Shown here piece by piece: positions 32,123-41,383 of a stretch of DNA of 46,616 nucleotides. The notes below the pieces were generated by a model. That model was given only the letters and a program-made list of their open reading frames with translations, had not been told where the DNA came from and searched no databases. Positions within the stretch are counted from its first letter, which is position 1. Each line of letters begins with the position of its first letter. This stretch comes from Actinomycetes bacterium (GTDB lineage: Bacteria; Actinomycetota; Acidimicrobiia; Acidimicrobiales; Bog-793). The stretch lies in NCBI GenBank assembly GCA_021803215.1, contig JAJZLV010000052.1, positions 1 to 46,616 on the forward strand. Direction: 5' to 3'. The position numbers were made by a program, and so were the translations under genes.

Positions 32123-33859
32123 GTGCGCCCGGGAGCCGGGGTTCTTGGCGCGGCTGAGCCCGGCTCGGGCGGGGAGCGGACCGTGCTGACCGGCTCGTTG
32201 GCCACGAGGGCCGCCGCGAGGGAGAGGGCAGCCGCCACCACGCGCCGGGCGCGCCTCGGGGCGGTGGCGAGCGTGGCGCTCCCGGCGCTTGTCGCCATAG
32301 CTCTCACCTCTTACCAGCTGACGACGAGGAGCATCTGGCTCGACGAGTCGGCCACGATCGCCATCGCCAGCCAGAGCGGGCACGCCCTTTGGGTCGGGAT
32401 GGCGCACGACGGCGGCAACATGCTCGTCTACTACGCCGTCGTCCACCTCCTCATGGGGTGGTTCGGCGAGACCGTCTTGGTCGTGCGCCTCCCGGCCGTC
32501 ATCGGGACGGCCCTCACCGCGGCCGCCGTGGCGCTTCTCGGCCGGCGGCTCTTCGGCAACCGGGTGGGGCTCTCGGCCGGGCTGATCTCGGCCGTCTCGC
32601 TCCCGCTCGTCTACTGGGGCCAGAACGCCCGGGCCTACGCCTTCCTCTTCGCCTTCGTGGCCACCTCCTATGTCGGCTTCGTCGCTCTCGCCACCGGTGA
32701 GTCGCGGCGCCGGCCCGGGAGAGCGCCCCTTTGGGCGGTCCCTCTCTACGCCGGCTCGCTCGTGCTCGCGAGCTACATGTCCTTCATCGCCCTTCTCGTC
32801 GTCCCGGCCCAGCTGCTCGCGCTCTACTTCTGGCGACGGCGGGTGAGAGCCGTCGTCTTCTCGCTCGCCGGAGTCGCCCTCCTCGTCTCTCCTCTGGCGG
32901 TCCTAGCCCACCAGAGAGGCGCCGGGCAGCTCTTCTGGGTGCCGCGGCCGAACTTCGGGACGACCGGCTCCGTCCTCGAGGCGCTCACCTCGTCGGCCCT
33001 CACGCCGAACTTCACCCTCACCGCCTCGAGCCTTCCTCTCCTCGGGATCACCACCCTCTTCTGCGGCTGTCTGGCCTACCGCTGCTGGCGCTGGGCCCGC
33101 TCTCACCGGCTGGCCACCGGGCACTCGCTCGAGTACTTCCTCGCTGCCACCATCGCCGGCTGGCTCTTGCTCCCGAGCCTGCTCGACTTCTTCGAGTCGC
33201 TCGTTGGCCAGTCCGTCTTCGAGTCCCGCTACCTGCTCATCTCCGCTCCGGCCCTCGCCCTCGTGCTCGCCTGGGGAATCTTTAGGATCGACTTCCCGCG
33301 CTCCGGTCTCGGCCGCTACGGGGCGCCGGCGATGGTCGGTCTCTTCCTGGTGCTGCGGGGGCTCCAGATACTGCCGACCTACGGCCAGTCCCCGGAGAAC
33401 TGGCGGGCCGCCACGAGATATGTGCTCGAGCGGGCCGAGCCGGGCGACTGCATCGCCTTTTACCCCTCGGACGGCCGCATGGCCTTCGACTACTACCTGC
33501 GCTCTGGCGACGGGGTGCCGGCCGCCATACCGACCCCGGTGCTCCCGCGCCTCGCCTTCTCGCAGTACCGGCCCTTCGTCGAGATCTACAAGGCCCTCAC
33601 GCCGGCTGAGGTGAACTCGGTGGCCGCCAGCTGCCCCCGTCTCTGGGTCGTCTCCTCCCACGTCGGGGGGCTGAACGAGACCGCCCGGACGGCCGTGCAC
33701 TACGACCGCTACCGGAACATGCTCGGGCTGCTCAGCCTCTCCTATCCCCAGCAGGTCTGGGCTCACTTCGGCTACGCCAGCCGGATAAACGTCGGGCTGT
33801 TCGGATCCCACCTGGGAAGCGACAAGGCCTCGCTCGACTCCTACCTTCGACGCCTTTGA
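32123..33859 (+). CDS. Polyprenol-phosphate-dependent glycosyltransferase (GT39/PMT-like)
   Basis: 578-residue membrane protein with about 11 hydrophobic segments. The first extracytoplasmic loop carries the acidic motif SIWLDESATIAIA (Asp-Glu), and the second membrane block has VYWGQNARAYAFLFAF, both as in GT39/ArnT-like glycosyltransferases that use polyprenyl-phospho-mannose or similar donors outside the membrane. The C-terminal part (about 440-570) is a soluble periplasmic domain. GTG start at 32123 with GGAGAG upstream; a later in-frame GTG is possible. It starts 181 bases after the GNAT gene and converges on the PIG-V-like gene. Confidence 0.83.
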   Translation: MRPGAGVLGAAEPGSGGERTVLTGSLATRAAARERAAATTRRARLGAVASVALPALVAIALTSYQLTTRSIWLDESATIAIASQSGHALWVGMAHDGGNMLVYYAVVHLLMGWFGETVLVVRLPAVIGTALTAAAVALLGRRLFGNRVGLSAGLISAVSLPLVYWGQNARAYAFLFAFVATSYVGFVALATGESRRRPGRAPLWAVPLYAGSLVLASYMSFIALLVVPAQLLALYFWRRRVRAVVFSLAGVALLVSPLAVLAHQRGAGQLFWVPRPNFGTTGSVLEALTSSALTPNFTLTASSLPLLGITTLFCGCLAYRCWRWARSHRLATGHSLEYFLAATIAGWLLLPSLLDFFESLVGQSVFESRYLLISAPALALVLAWGIFRIDFPRSGLGRYGAPAMVGLFLVLRGLQILPTYGQSPENWRAATRYVLERAEPGDCIAFYPSDGRMAFDYYLRSGDGVPAAIPTPVLPRLAFSQYRPFVEIYKALTPAEVNSVAASCPRLWVVSSHVGGLNETARTAVHYDRYRNMLGLLSLSYPQQVWAHFGYASRINVGLFGSHLGSDKASLDSYLRRL

Positions 33860-33862
33860 GCC

Positions 33863-35077
33863 TCAGGGCCGCAAGAGGCGGCCCATGTAGGTGATGATGC
33901 TGAGCCCTATGAGGCAGACCCAGTTGAGCCAGAGGTTCCAGCGCCAGCCCCGGCCGACGAAGCGCTTGGCGTAGACCAGCACGACCGGGAAGCCGGTGAT
34001 CAAAAGGCGCGGGTTCGGCGGCACGTGGAGCGAGGTCACCATGAGCAGGGAGATGAAGACGGTGAAGACCGCCACCTCGATCGGGAGAGTCTCGCGGTCC
34101 TTCCAGAGCCAGTAGAGGCCGAAGGCCAAGAAGACCGAGCCGGCGAGGGCGACCGGCACGTTGACGTTGATGTGCGAGAAGTGGAGCCCGAAGCCGATCT
34201 CCTTCAGCAGGACGCCGAACTGGATCGGGATCGCCAGCGGGTTGGTGGACTCGTGCCAGCCGTCCTTTTGGGCGATGAAGTTGGCGAAGGGAGAGCCGGT
34301 CCAGGCCCAGAGAAAGGCTGCGAAGCCGACCGCGCCGAGAGGCGAGAGGAGTGGCGCCACGAGGCTCTTCAGGCTGCGGCGGTCCCTCCAGCCGTGGCGG
34401 CGGATCGCGACGACGGCCGGCGCCGCGCAGGTCGGCACCATGACGAGGGCGTCCGGGCCGATGCCGGTGGCGAAGGCGGCGAGGAGTCCTGCCAGCAGGT
34501 AGCGCTTTCGGCTGAGGGCGTAGAGGCAGCCGGCGATGAGCGGGATCAAGAGGCCCTCCGAGTAGGCCATCGAGAAGATGATCGAGCCGGGAAAGATGCA
34601 AAAGAGGAGGACGGCCTTTCTCGCCACCTCCTTTCCCCACCAGTCGGTGACGAGCCGCTGGGCGAGAAGCGTCGCCACGAGCCCGCCGAGGCCGGAGATG
34701 ATCATCCCCGCCACCACGTAGGAGCTCTGGAAGAGGTGGGCGACGAGCCACATCGCCATCGAGTACAGGGGGAAGAAGCCGAGCGTCGTCTGGGCGTGAG
34801 AGACGTAGGCGGGATAGCCGTAGGTGGCCAGGTGGATGTACCACGAGCCGTCCCAGTTGGCGAACTCGCCGCTCAGCGTCTCGTGCGGGACGAGGCTATG
34901 GAAGGCGAAGTGGGAGAGGATGGCGAGGGCGATCAGCCCGGCCCGCGTTCCGAGGTAGACCGCAACCGGGTAGCGCCAGGAGTCGTAGCGCGAGCCCTCG
35001 GCGACCGGCGGCTCGGTCGTGATCGCCTCTTCGGTCTCCACCGGCCGCGGACGGACCAGCTCGCGACCGACCTCCAT
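33863..35077 (-). CDS. PIG-V-like mannosyltransferase, integral membrane
   Basis: 404 residues with about ten hydrophobic segments. The first outside loop has EFANWDGSWYIHLATYGYP, the WD...Y..IA..GY signature of PIG-V/GPI-mannosyltransferase 2-like proteins, followed by GFFPLYSMAMW (FFPLYP-type motif). Bacterial relatives in actinobacteria are predicted C-type glycosyltransferases of envelope lipoglycans. Its stop is only four bases from the stop of the GT39-like gene on the other strand. Acceptor unknown. Confidence 0.82.
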   Translation of the reverse strand: MEVGRELVRPRPVETEEAITTEPPVAEGSRYDSWRYPVAVYLGTRAGLIALAILSHFAFHSLVPHETLSGEFANWDGSWYIHLATYGYPAYVSHAQTTLGFFPLYSMAMWLVAHLFQSSYVVAGMIISGLGGLVATLLAQRLVTDWWGKEVARKAVLLFCIFPGSIIFSMAYSEGLLIPLIAGCLYALSRKRYLLAGLLAAFATGIGPDALVMVPTCAAPAVVAIRRHGWRDRRSLKSLVAPLLSPLGAVGFAAFLWAWTGSPFANFIAQKDGWHESTNPLAIPIQFGVLLKEIGFGLHFSHINVNVPVALAGSVFLAFGLYWLWKDRETLPIEVAVFTVFISLLMVTSLHVPPNPRLLITGFPVVLVYAKRFVGRGWRWNLWLNWVCLIGLSIITYMGRLLRP

Positions 35078-35175
35078 GGAGCGACATTCTAAATGGGGCC
35101 CCTGGCCCGATGGGGTCCCTCGCAGGGCTGGCGTCCCGGCTGGGCCGTGGCCCGCCTCGCGCTACCTTCGAAGCC

Positions 35176-35400
35176 GTGACTACGACAGCGGAATGGCTCG
35201 AGAGGTATGCCGCTGCCCTCGGCGTCGACCCTCCCTCGGGCGAGGAGCTGAACGACCTGCTCGGCCTCGCCGGCATCGCGGCGCACGCCGCCGAGCGGAC
35301 CGCCGCCCCTGTCTCTTGCTGGCTGGCGGCCCGGGCCGGCCTCGAGCCGGGCGAGGCGAAGAAGAGGGCGGGCGAGCTCGCCGAGGCGCTCGCCGGCTGA
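35176..35400 (+). CDS. DUF6457 family small protein
   Basis: 74 residues from GTG 35176. TAEWLERYAAALGVDPPSGE then LNDLLGLAGIAAHAAERTAA and KRAGELAEALAG match the small helical DUF6457 proteins found next to mobA-like genes in actinobacteria. Function unknown; one base separates it from mobA, so a role in molybdenum cofactor assembly is likely by context. Confidence 0.78.
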   Translation: MTTTAEWLERYAAALGVDPPSGEELNDLLGLAGIAAHAAERTAAPVSCWLAARAGLEPGEAKKRAGELAEALAG

Positions 35401-35401
35401 G

Positions 35402-36007
35402 ATGGCTGCGGGCGTCGCCGGCCTCCTCCTCACGGGCGGTGCCAGCCGCCGGATGGGCCGGGACAAGGCGGGGCTAAGGCTCGCCCCGGACGGGACGAGC
35501 CTTTCGAGCCACCTGGCCGGCCTCCTCTCCTCGTGCTGCGAGCCGGTGATAGAGGTGGGAGAGGGGCGCTCTGGGCTGGTCCACGTCTCGGACTCCCCCC
35601 GCCTCGGCCCCCTCGGCGCCGTGTCGGCCGGCCGGGCCGCCCTCTCCTCGGCGGGCTTTGCAGGGCCCGCCCTGGTGCTCGCCACCGACCTCGCTCTCGT
35701 GAGCGCCCCGCTGCTCGCCGCCCTGGCGGGCCATCCGGCGGACCGCTCCCTCTCGGTGGTGCCGGTGGTCGGTGGGCGTCTGCAGCCCCTCTGCGCCCGC
35801 TGGTCGCCGGCGGCCCTCGACCTGGCCGCCAGCCTCGTGGCCGCCGGAGAGCGCCGGGCGCAGGCCGTCTTCTCCGACGAGGCGGGCTTTCTCGCCCTCG
35901 ACTGCTCCGATTTGAGGGACTTCGACCTCGCCCGCGAGCTGGAGGACGTCGACGAGCCTGCCGACCTCTCGCGCCTCGGCCTTTCCGAGGGGCCGCCTGG
36001 TAGCTAG
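35402..36007 (+). CDS. mobA: Molybdenum cofactor guanylyltransferase (MobA-like)
   Basis: 201 residues. The nucleotide-binding loop LLLTGGASRRMGRDKA opens the protein, followed by GPLGAVSAGRAAL and the Mg-binding strand LVLATDLALVSAP, matching MobA nucleotidyltransferases that attach GMP to molybdopterin. A MocA-type cytidylyltransferase cannot be excluded; xanthine dehydrogenase-family enzymes such as that at 9.2-11.7 kb more often use cytosine dinucleotide or unmodified cofactor. Coupled to DUF6457. Confidence 0.8.
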   Translation: MAAGVAGLLLTGGASRRMGRDKAGLRLAPDGTSLSSHLAGLLSSCCEPVIEVGEGRSGLVHVSDSPRLGPLGAVSAGRAALSSAGFAGPALVLATDLALVSAPLLAALAGHPADRSLSVVPVVGGRLQPLCARWSPAALDLAASLVAAGERRAQAVFSDEAGFLALDCSDLRDFDLARELEDVDEPADLSRLGLSEGPPGS

Positions 36008-36021
36008 GGCCGCCCCCTCCA

Positions 36022-36048
36022 GGTGAGGTCGATCCGCGCGACCTCGCC
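36022..36048. terminator. Hairpin between convergent mobA and glnE
   Basis: Ten-base arms GGTGAGGTCG and CGACCTCGCC pair at all positions (one G-T pair) around a seven-base loop. No T-run follows on either side, so it is a possible bidirectional or Rho-assisted end of the two convergent genes. Confidence 0.4.
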
Positions 36049-36138
36049 GCGGCACGGTCCTTCGGCCCGCGGCTTCCTTGTGGCCGACAACCTGCTCGCC
36101 TCGAGAGACGGAGTCATGTTGTGGCCCGGCGCTCTTGC

Positions 36139-38847
36139 TCACAGGCCGTAGAAACGGGCTTCTACGACGCGCCGGGCCCGCCGCGTGAGTCGCCGGTAGC
36201 GCTCGCGCAGCTCGCTTGGGGAGCTGCCGAGCGAGCGGGCGAGACGGCCGAGGGCCTCGCGGGACTTCGGGAGCGAGTCCGAGCCGGCCGGGTTGACGAG
36301 GCCGCCGCCGGCCGCCACGTAGTTGCCGACCAGGTGCCAGCGAGCCCGGGTGCGGTTCAAGAAGCTGTAGGCCGCCGCCAGGCTCTCCGACTCGTCCCGG
36401 CTCAGCAGGCCGCCCGCCCGCAGCTTCTCGATGGCAGCTGAGGTGCCCGTCTCCTTGGTGCCGGACAGCAGCTGGAGGAGCTGGACGGTCCACTCGACGT
36501 CTGCCAGCGAGCCCCGCCCGAGCTTCAGGTGGAACTGCGGGTCCTCGCCGGCCGGGATGCGCTCTTTCTCCGTCCTCGCCTTGAGGCGGCGGATCTCCCG
36601 CAGGTCTTCCTCCGAGAAGCCTCGCTCGAAGAGGCTCTTGTCGACGAGCTCGAAAAAGGAGCTGAGGAGGGCCTCGTCGCCTGCCACCGGCCGGGCCCGC
36701 AAGAGGGCCTGGCGCTCCCAGGCCGACATCCAGCGGGAGTGGTAGGCGCCGTAGGCGGTGAGCGAGCGGGCGAGCGGGCCCTGGCGGCCCTCGGGCCGGA
36801 GGGAGGTGTCGAGGGTCCAGATCCGCTCGGCCGGCGTCTTGCCGTTGAGGAGCGTCACGACCTCCTCTGCCACCCGCCCGGCCTCCCTGGCCGCCTTCTC
36901 GCCCTCGCCCTCGTAGACGAAGACCACGTCGAGGTCGCTCCCGTAGGCGAGCTCCTCGCCCCCGAAGCGTCCGAGGGCGACTACGCAGAAGGCCACCTCT
37001 GGCCGCGCGAGCCAAAGGGCGGTGCCGAGAGCGGCGTCGCCGAGGCGGGCCAGCCCGGCAGCCGCCTCGGCGGGCGTGATCGCCCCGACGAGCTCCCCGG
37101 CCGCCAGACGGAGCACCTCGGCCCCGACGAAGCGCTGCAGGCCGGCCGGCGGCCCGTTCCGGCCGCTTCTCGCCGCCGTCATGGCCCGGGCGGCGAGCTC
37201 GTCGCGTCCCATCAAGGACAGGGCGTCATCGTCGCCGACCCGCAAGGCGAGCGAGGGGTTCTTCACGGCCAGCTCGCCCAGCCGCCGGCCGGTGCCGAGC
37301 AGGAGGCAGAGGCGCCGCGCCAGCTCGGGCGAATCCCGGAAGGCGGCGACGACGACGTCTCTTTGGTGCGAGAGTCCCGCCAGGCTCCTGAGGCCGAGCA
37401 GGCCGAGGTCCGGGTCGGGCGTCTCGGCCAGCCAGCCCAGCAGGACCGGCAGGAGCTGTTGCATGAGGCGAGAGGAGCGGGTGAGGCCCCTCGTCAGCTC
37501 CGAGAGCGCCTGGCGGGTCCGCTCGGTCTCTTTGAAGCCGAAGGCCGCGAGGCGCTCCTCGGCCGCCCCGGCCGGCAACGCCCGAGCCTCGCCCGTCCCG
37601 GCGAAGACCTCGAGCAGGGGACGGAAGAAGAGCCTCTCGTGGATCGAGCGGACCGAGGACTGGTAGCGCCCGAGCACCGTCGCGAAGCCGTCGGCCCTGC
37701 TCCGCGAGCGACCCCCGTCGCTTAGGCCGAGAACCCTCGCCAGGTGGTCTCGGGCCGGTCCCGCTGCCGGCACCGTGTGCACCTGGGCGCCCTCTACGAG
37801 CTGGAGGCGGTGCTCGACGGTCCGCAAGAAGCGGTAGGCGAGCGAGAGAAGGCAGGCGTCCCCCCTGTCGACGTAGCCGGCGGCCGCCAGCTCGGCGAGG
37901 GCCCCGAGCGTCGAGCGGACCCTGAGAGCTGGGTCGTTCCGCCCGTGCACCAGCTGGAGGAGCTGGGCCGAGAACTCGATGTCGCGGATGCCGCCCGGGC
38001 CGCGCTTCAGCTCCCGGGTCGAGAGCCCCCGCCGGGCGACCGCCTCCTCGGTGCGGGCCTTCATCCTACGAAGCTCGGCGATGTCGTCGGCCTCGAGGTG
38101 GCGGGACCAGACGGCGGCGGCGGCTCGCTCCTCGAATGCCCGGCCGATCTCGGGTTGCCCCGCCGCCGGGCGGGCCTTCAAGAGCGCCTGGAACTCCCAG
38201 GGCCTCGCCCAGCGCTCCCAGTAGGTGTTGTAGGAGGCGAGGCTTCGCACGAGGGCACCGTTGCGGCCCTCGGGCCGCAGGTCGGCGTCCACCCGGTAGC
38301 AGCCCCTCGCCACCTGCAAGAGTCGCCGGCCAGCTGACGAGCAGGCATCGAGGTCGGCCCCCTCCCCGGTCACGAAGACGATGTCGACGTCGCTCGCGTA
38401 GTTGAGCTCGTCGGCCCCGAGCTTGCCCATGGCGATCACGGCCAGCTCCTCCGCGCCCGCCAGCCTGCAGGCCGCCTCGAGGACGGCGTCTGCCAGCCTT
38501 GAGAGCCAGGCGCAGACCTCCTCGAGCGAGAGGCGACCCTCGAGGTCGCCGGCCGCCACCTTCAGGTAGCAGAGCTGCTTGCTTCTCGCCAGCTCCGTCT
38601 CGTCGGCTGCCCCCCTCACGGCCTCGAGGTCGATCTCGCCGCCGGACCCGAGGGCGGCGAGTGCCCCCCCGTCGGCCCCGAGGAGACGGGCGAGAGCCCG
38701 GCTGGCGCCGGCGACGGCGGCCACCTTCGAGGCCAGCTCCTCGTCGCCGAGTTGCTCGGCACCCAGGCGGGAGAAGCAGAGCCGCACCGCCTCGGGATCG
38801 GCCGAGGCGCGGGCGAGCTCTTCTAGGACGGCGGGGCGGACGGTCAT
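36139..38847 (-). CDS. glnE: Glutamine synthetase adenylyltransferase/deadenylylase (GlnE)
   Basis: 902 residues with two nucleotidyltransferase domains, as in GlnE, which adenylylates and deadenylylates glutamine synthetase according to nitrogen status. First active site: VIAMGKLGADELNYASDVDI then VFV; second: VVALGRFGGEELAYGSDLDV then VFVYEG. The linking helical regions RGPGGIRDIEFSAQLLQLVHG and RGSLADVEWTVQLLQLL are also family-typical. I took ATG 38847 (MTVRPAVLEELARAS); it has no good ribosome site, and upstream the frame is a shadow of nadE. It is divergent from nadE with under 60 bases between them, so the promoters must overlap. Confidence 0.92.
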   Translation of the reverse strand: MTVRPAVLEELARASADPEAVRLCFSRLGAEQLGDEELASKVAAVAGASRALARLLGADGGALAALGSGGEIDLEAVRGAADETELARSKQLCYLKVAAGDLEGRLSLEEVCAWLSRLADAVLEAACRLAGAEELAVIAMGKLGADELNYASDVDIVFVTGEGADLDACSSAGRRLLQVARGCYRVDADLRPEGRNGALVRSLASYNTYWERWARPWEFQALLKARPAAGQPEIGRAFEERAAAAVWSRHLEADDIAELRRMKARTEEAVARRGLSTRELKRGPGGIRDIEFSAQLLQLVHGRNDPALRVRSTLGALAELAAAGYVDRGDACLLSLAYRFLRTVEHRLQLVEGAQVHTVPAAGPARDHLARVLGLSDGGRSRSRADGFATVLGRYQSSVRSIHERLFFRPLLEVFAGTGEARALPAGAAEERLAAFGFKETERTRQALSELTRGLTRSSRLMQQLLPVLLGWLAETPDPDLGLLGLRSLAGLSHQRDVVVAAFRDSPELARRLCLLLGTGRRLGELAVKNPSLALRVGDDDALSLMGRDELAARAMTAARSGRNGPPAGLQRFVGAEVLRLAAGELVGAITPAEAAAGLARLGDAALGTALWLARPEVAFCVVALGRFGGEELAYGSDLDVVFVYEGEGEKAAREAGRVAEEVVTLLNGKTPAERIWTLDTSLRPEGRQGPLARSLTAYGAYHSRWMSAWERQALLRARPVAGDEALLSSFFELVDKSLFERGFSEEDLREIRRLKARTEKERIPAGEDPQFHLKLGRGSLADVEWTVQLLQLLSGTKETGTSAAIEKLRAGGLLSRDESESLAAAYSFLNRTRARWHLVGNYVAAGGGLVNPAGSDSLPKSREALGRLARSLGSSPSELRERYRRLTRRARRVVEARFYGL

Positions 38848-38901
38848 GACCTGGGGCGAAGCGTAACGAGACGAGTGCCCGCCCACCGGTACGATCTCGC
38901 C

Positions 38902-40713
38902 GTGGCTCGCCTTCGCGTCGCCCTCTGCCAGATCGACCTCGTCGTCGGAGATGTCTCCGGCAACGTCGGGCGGATCACCGACGCTTTGAAGAAGGCCGAG
39001 TCTGCCGGCTCGGACCTGGCGGTCTTCCCCGAGCTCGCCGTCACCGGCTACCCGCCCGAGGACCTCTTGATGAAGCCGGCGTTCGTGCGGGAGAACCGGC
39101 GCGGCCTCGAGGAGGTGGCCGCCAGCAGCTCTGCTTGCCCGGCAGTCGTCGGCTACGTCGAGGAGGCCGGCAACCTCTACAACGCGGCGGCCGTCGTGGC
39201 CGGGGGCCAGGTGGCCGGGACCTGGCGCAAGAACGTCCTGCCGAACTACGGAGTCTTCGACGAGCGCCGCTACTTCACCCCCGGCGAGCCGCCGAGCGCC
39301 CTCTACTCGATCGGCGGCGTTCCGACGGGCGTCGTCGTCTGCGAGGACGCCTGGGCGCCGGCCGGTCCCATCGGCGAGCTCGGTGAGGGAGGAGCCGAGC
39401 TCGTGGTGGTGATCAACGCCTCGCCCTACCGGCGGGGGGCCCTCGAGGAGCGCCGGCGCATGCTCGCCACCCGGGCGGCCGACGCCTCGGTCGGGCTCGT
39501 CTACCTGAACCTCGTAGGCGGGCAGGACGAGCTCGTCTTCGACGGCGGATCGATGATCTTCGACAACGACGGCAGCCTCGTGGCCTCCCTCCCGCAGTTC
39601 GAGGAGCACGTCGAGGCTTTCGACATCGAGATCGAGTCCTCCTACAGAAAGCGGCTCTCGGACCCCCGCGGACAGCGCCGCGGCCCGGCGCTTAGGTCGC
39701 TCGCCGTGAGCCCGCCGAGGCGGGAGGAGGAGAGGCGGCCGCCGGTCCGGCTCGCCGAGCGCCACAGCCCGCAGCTGGCCCGCAGGCTCGGTCCGGCCGA
39801 GGAGGTCTACCGGGCCCTTGTCACCGGCACCCGCGACTACTTCGAGAAGGGCGGCTTCGAGGGCGTCCTCGTCTCGCTCTCGGGAGGCATCGACTCGTCG
39901 CTCGTGGCTGCCGTCGCCGTCGACGCCCTCGGGCCGCAGAAGGTGCACGGGGTGCTGCTGCCCTCCCGCTACTCGAGCGATCACTCGATCCAAGACGCCC
40001 TGGTGCTCGTGGCGAACCTCGGGATCGACGCCCACACCATCGAGATCGAGAGGGCGCACGCCGCGCTGGCTGGGCTGCTCGAGGAGTGCCTCGGCCGCCC
40101 GGGCGGCAGCCTCGACGGGGTCACCGACGAGAACCTGCAGGCACGGATACGGGGAAACCTCGTGATGGCTCTCTCGAACGAGCTCGGCTGGCTGGTGCTC
40201 ACGACGGGCAACAAGAGCGAGATGGCGGTCGGCTACGCCACCTTGTACGGCGACATGGCGGGGGGCTTCGCAGTCATAAAGGACGTCCCGAAGACGCTCG
40301 TCTACGAGCTGGCCAGTTGGCGCAACCGGGTCGCAGGGGCCGACCTGATCCCCGAGAGGGTGATCGACAAGCCCCCCTCGGCCGAGCTCAGGCCGGGTCA
40401 GCGCGACGACGAGAGCCTTCCTCCCTACGAGGTGCTCGACCCCATCCTCGAGGGCTATGTCGAGCGGGACCTCACCTTGGAGGAGCTCGCCTCCGAGGCG
40501 GGCGATGCCGAGATCGTCCGGCGAGTCGTCGAGCTCGTCGACCGGGCCGAGTACAAGAGGCGCCAGGCGGCTCCCGGCCCTCGGGTGACGAGCCGGGGCT
40601 TCGGGAAGGACCGCCGCATGCCGGTGACGAACCGCTTTCGCAACGCCGAGCCGGCTCCTCGCAGCACCCGCGATGTCGACGAGGAGCCGGTCGGAGGCCG
40701 CCGGCCGCGGTGA
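38902..40713 (+). CDS. nadE: Glutamine-dependent NAD+ synthetase
   Basis: Makes NAD+ from deamido-NAD+, ATP and glutamine. The N-terminal nitrilase-like amidase has the Glu-Lys-Cys triad in FPELAVTGYPPEDLL, WRKNVLPNYGVFDERRYF and VVVCEDAWAP. Ammonia passes to the synthetase with P-loop VSLSGGIDSSLVAA, LPSRYSSDHS, TTGNKSEMAVGYATLYGDMA and VIDKPPSAELRPGQ. From GTG 38902 it is 603 residues and begins MARLRVALCQIDLVVGD, which fits the family; GTG 38875 would add nine residues. Its stop overlaps the next start (GTGA). Confidence 0.93.
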   Translation: MARLRVALCQIDLVVGDVSGNVGRITDALKKAESAGSDLAVFPELAVTGYPPEDLLMKPAFVRENRRGLEEVAASSSACPAVVGYVEEAGNLYNAAAVVAGGQVAGTWRKNVLPNYGVFDERRYFTPGEPPSALYSIGGVPTGVVVCEDAWAPAGPIGELGEGGAELVVVINASPYRRGALEERRRMLATRAADASVGLVYLNLVGGQDELVFDGGSMIFDNDGSLVASLPQFEEHVEAFDIEIESSYRKRLSDPRGQRRGPALRSLAVSPPRREEERRPPVRLAERHSPQLARRLGPAEEVYRALVTGTRDYFEKGGFEGVLVSLSGGIDSSLVAAVAVDALGPQKVHGVLLPSRYSSDHSIQDALVLVANLGIDAHTIEIERAHAALAGLLEECLGRPGGSLDGVTDENLQARIRGNLVMALSNELGWLVLTTGNKSEMAVGYATLYGDMAGGFAVIKDVPKTLVYELASWRNRVAGADLIPERVIDKPPSAELRPGQRDDESLPPYEVLDPILEGYVERDLTLEELASEAGDAEIVRRVVELVDRAEYKRRQAAPGPRVTSRGFGKDRRMPVTNRFRNAEPAPRSTRDVDEEPVGGRRPR

Positions 40714-41195
40714 GCGAGCAGCCCGAGGACCTTGCCGGCCCGCCGAGGCCGCTCGGGCTGCGGGAGATGGCCCAGGTTCTCGGCGGCTTCTGTCATGTCG
40801 AGGAGGAGGCTTTTCGCGCGTTAGGCGAGTATTCGACCACTGAAAGTGGAGACGACGCGCTCCGTCTTCTGGCGGCCGGCGCCGCCCGGGCGCATGCCTG
40901 GCGGGCGGGCGAGCTCGAGAGGCTCCTGCCGGTCTCTTTCGGGCTTCCCGGCCGGGGCGAGCTGGTGCTGGCGAGGACGCCCGGCGTCGCAGCCTTCGCC
41001 GCCGGGCCGGCCGGTTGCCTGGCGGGGCCGCCCGAGGAGGCCTTTTCCCGCCTGGCGGCCTGGTACGAGGCTCTTGCCGGCGCCTACGAGCTGCGCCTCT
41101 CCCACCTCCACAAGTCGGCCGACGGACCAGTTCGGAGGACCCTTCGGCGGCTCCTCGCGAGCATCGAGGACCAGTTGGGCGAGCAGCTGGACTGA
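40710..41195 (+). CDS. Hypothetical protein coupled to nadE (161 aa)
   Basis: GTG 40710 overlaps the nadE stop, so it is translated after nadE. The product looks all-helical: REMAQVLGGFCHVEEEAFRA then LLAAGAARAHAWRAGELERL, and FSRLAAWYEALAGAYELRLS then HLHKSADGPVRRTLRRLLAS. The paired E/H-containing helices suggest a ferritin-like or MiaE-like bundle, but I cannot see a full diiron motif. Function unknown. Confidence 0.7.
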   Translation: MSEQPEDLAGPPRPLGLREMAQVLGGFCHVEEEAFRALGEYSTTESGDDALRLLAAGAARAHAWRAGELERLLPVSFGLPGRGELVLARTPGVAAFAAGPAGCLAGPPEEAFSRLAAWYEALAGAYELRLSHLHKSADGPVRRTLRRLLASIEDQLGEQLD

Positions 41196-41383
41196 GTCTG
41201 GCAGTCGGCTGGGAGCTTGACGCCACCGTTACACTGAGCCAGGAGTGAACGGCGAAGCCTTCTCGAAGGGCCGTTTAGCTGAGCGGCCGGCGGTGAGCAA
41301 CGGGAGCAATCGGGACTGTGCGTCCGCGACGGCGTTCCAGCCGCAGCCAAGAACCCAATCAGGAGTCACGGAGGATTCGGACT

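Noticed and set aside
36139-41226. A minus-strand frame of nearly 1,700 codons ending in glnE
   Set aside because: Only the last 902 codons are GlnE-like. The upstream part is Arg/Pro/Gly-rich and lies antisense to nadE and its coupled gene, which are clearly coding.
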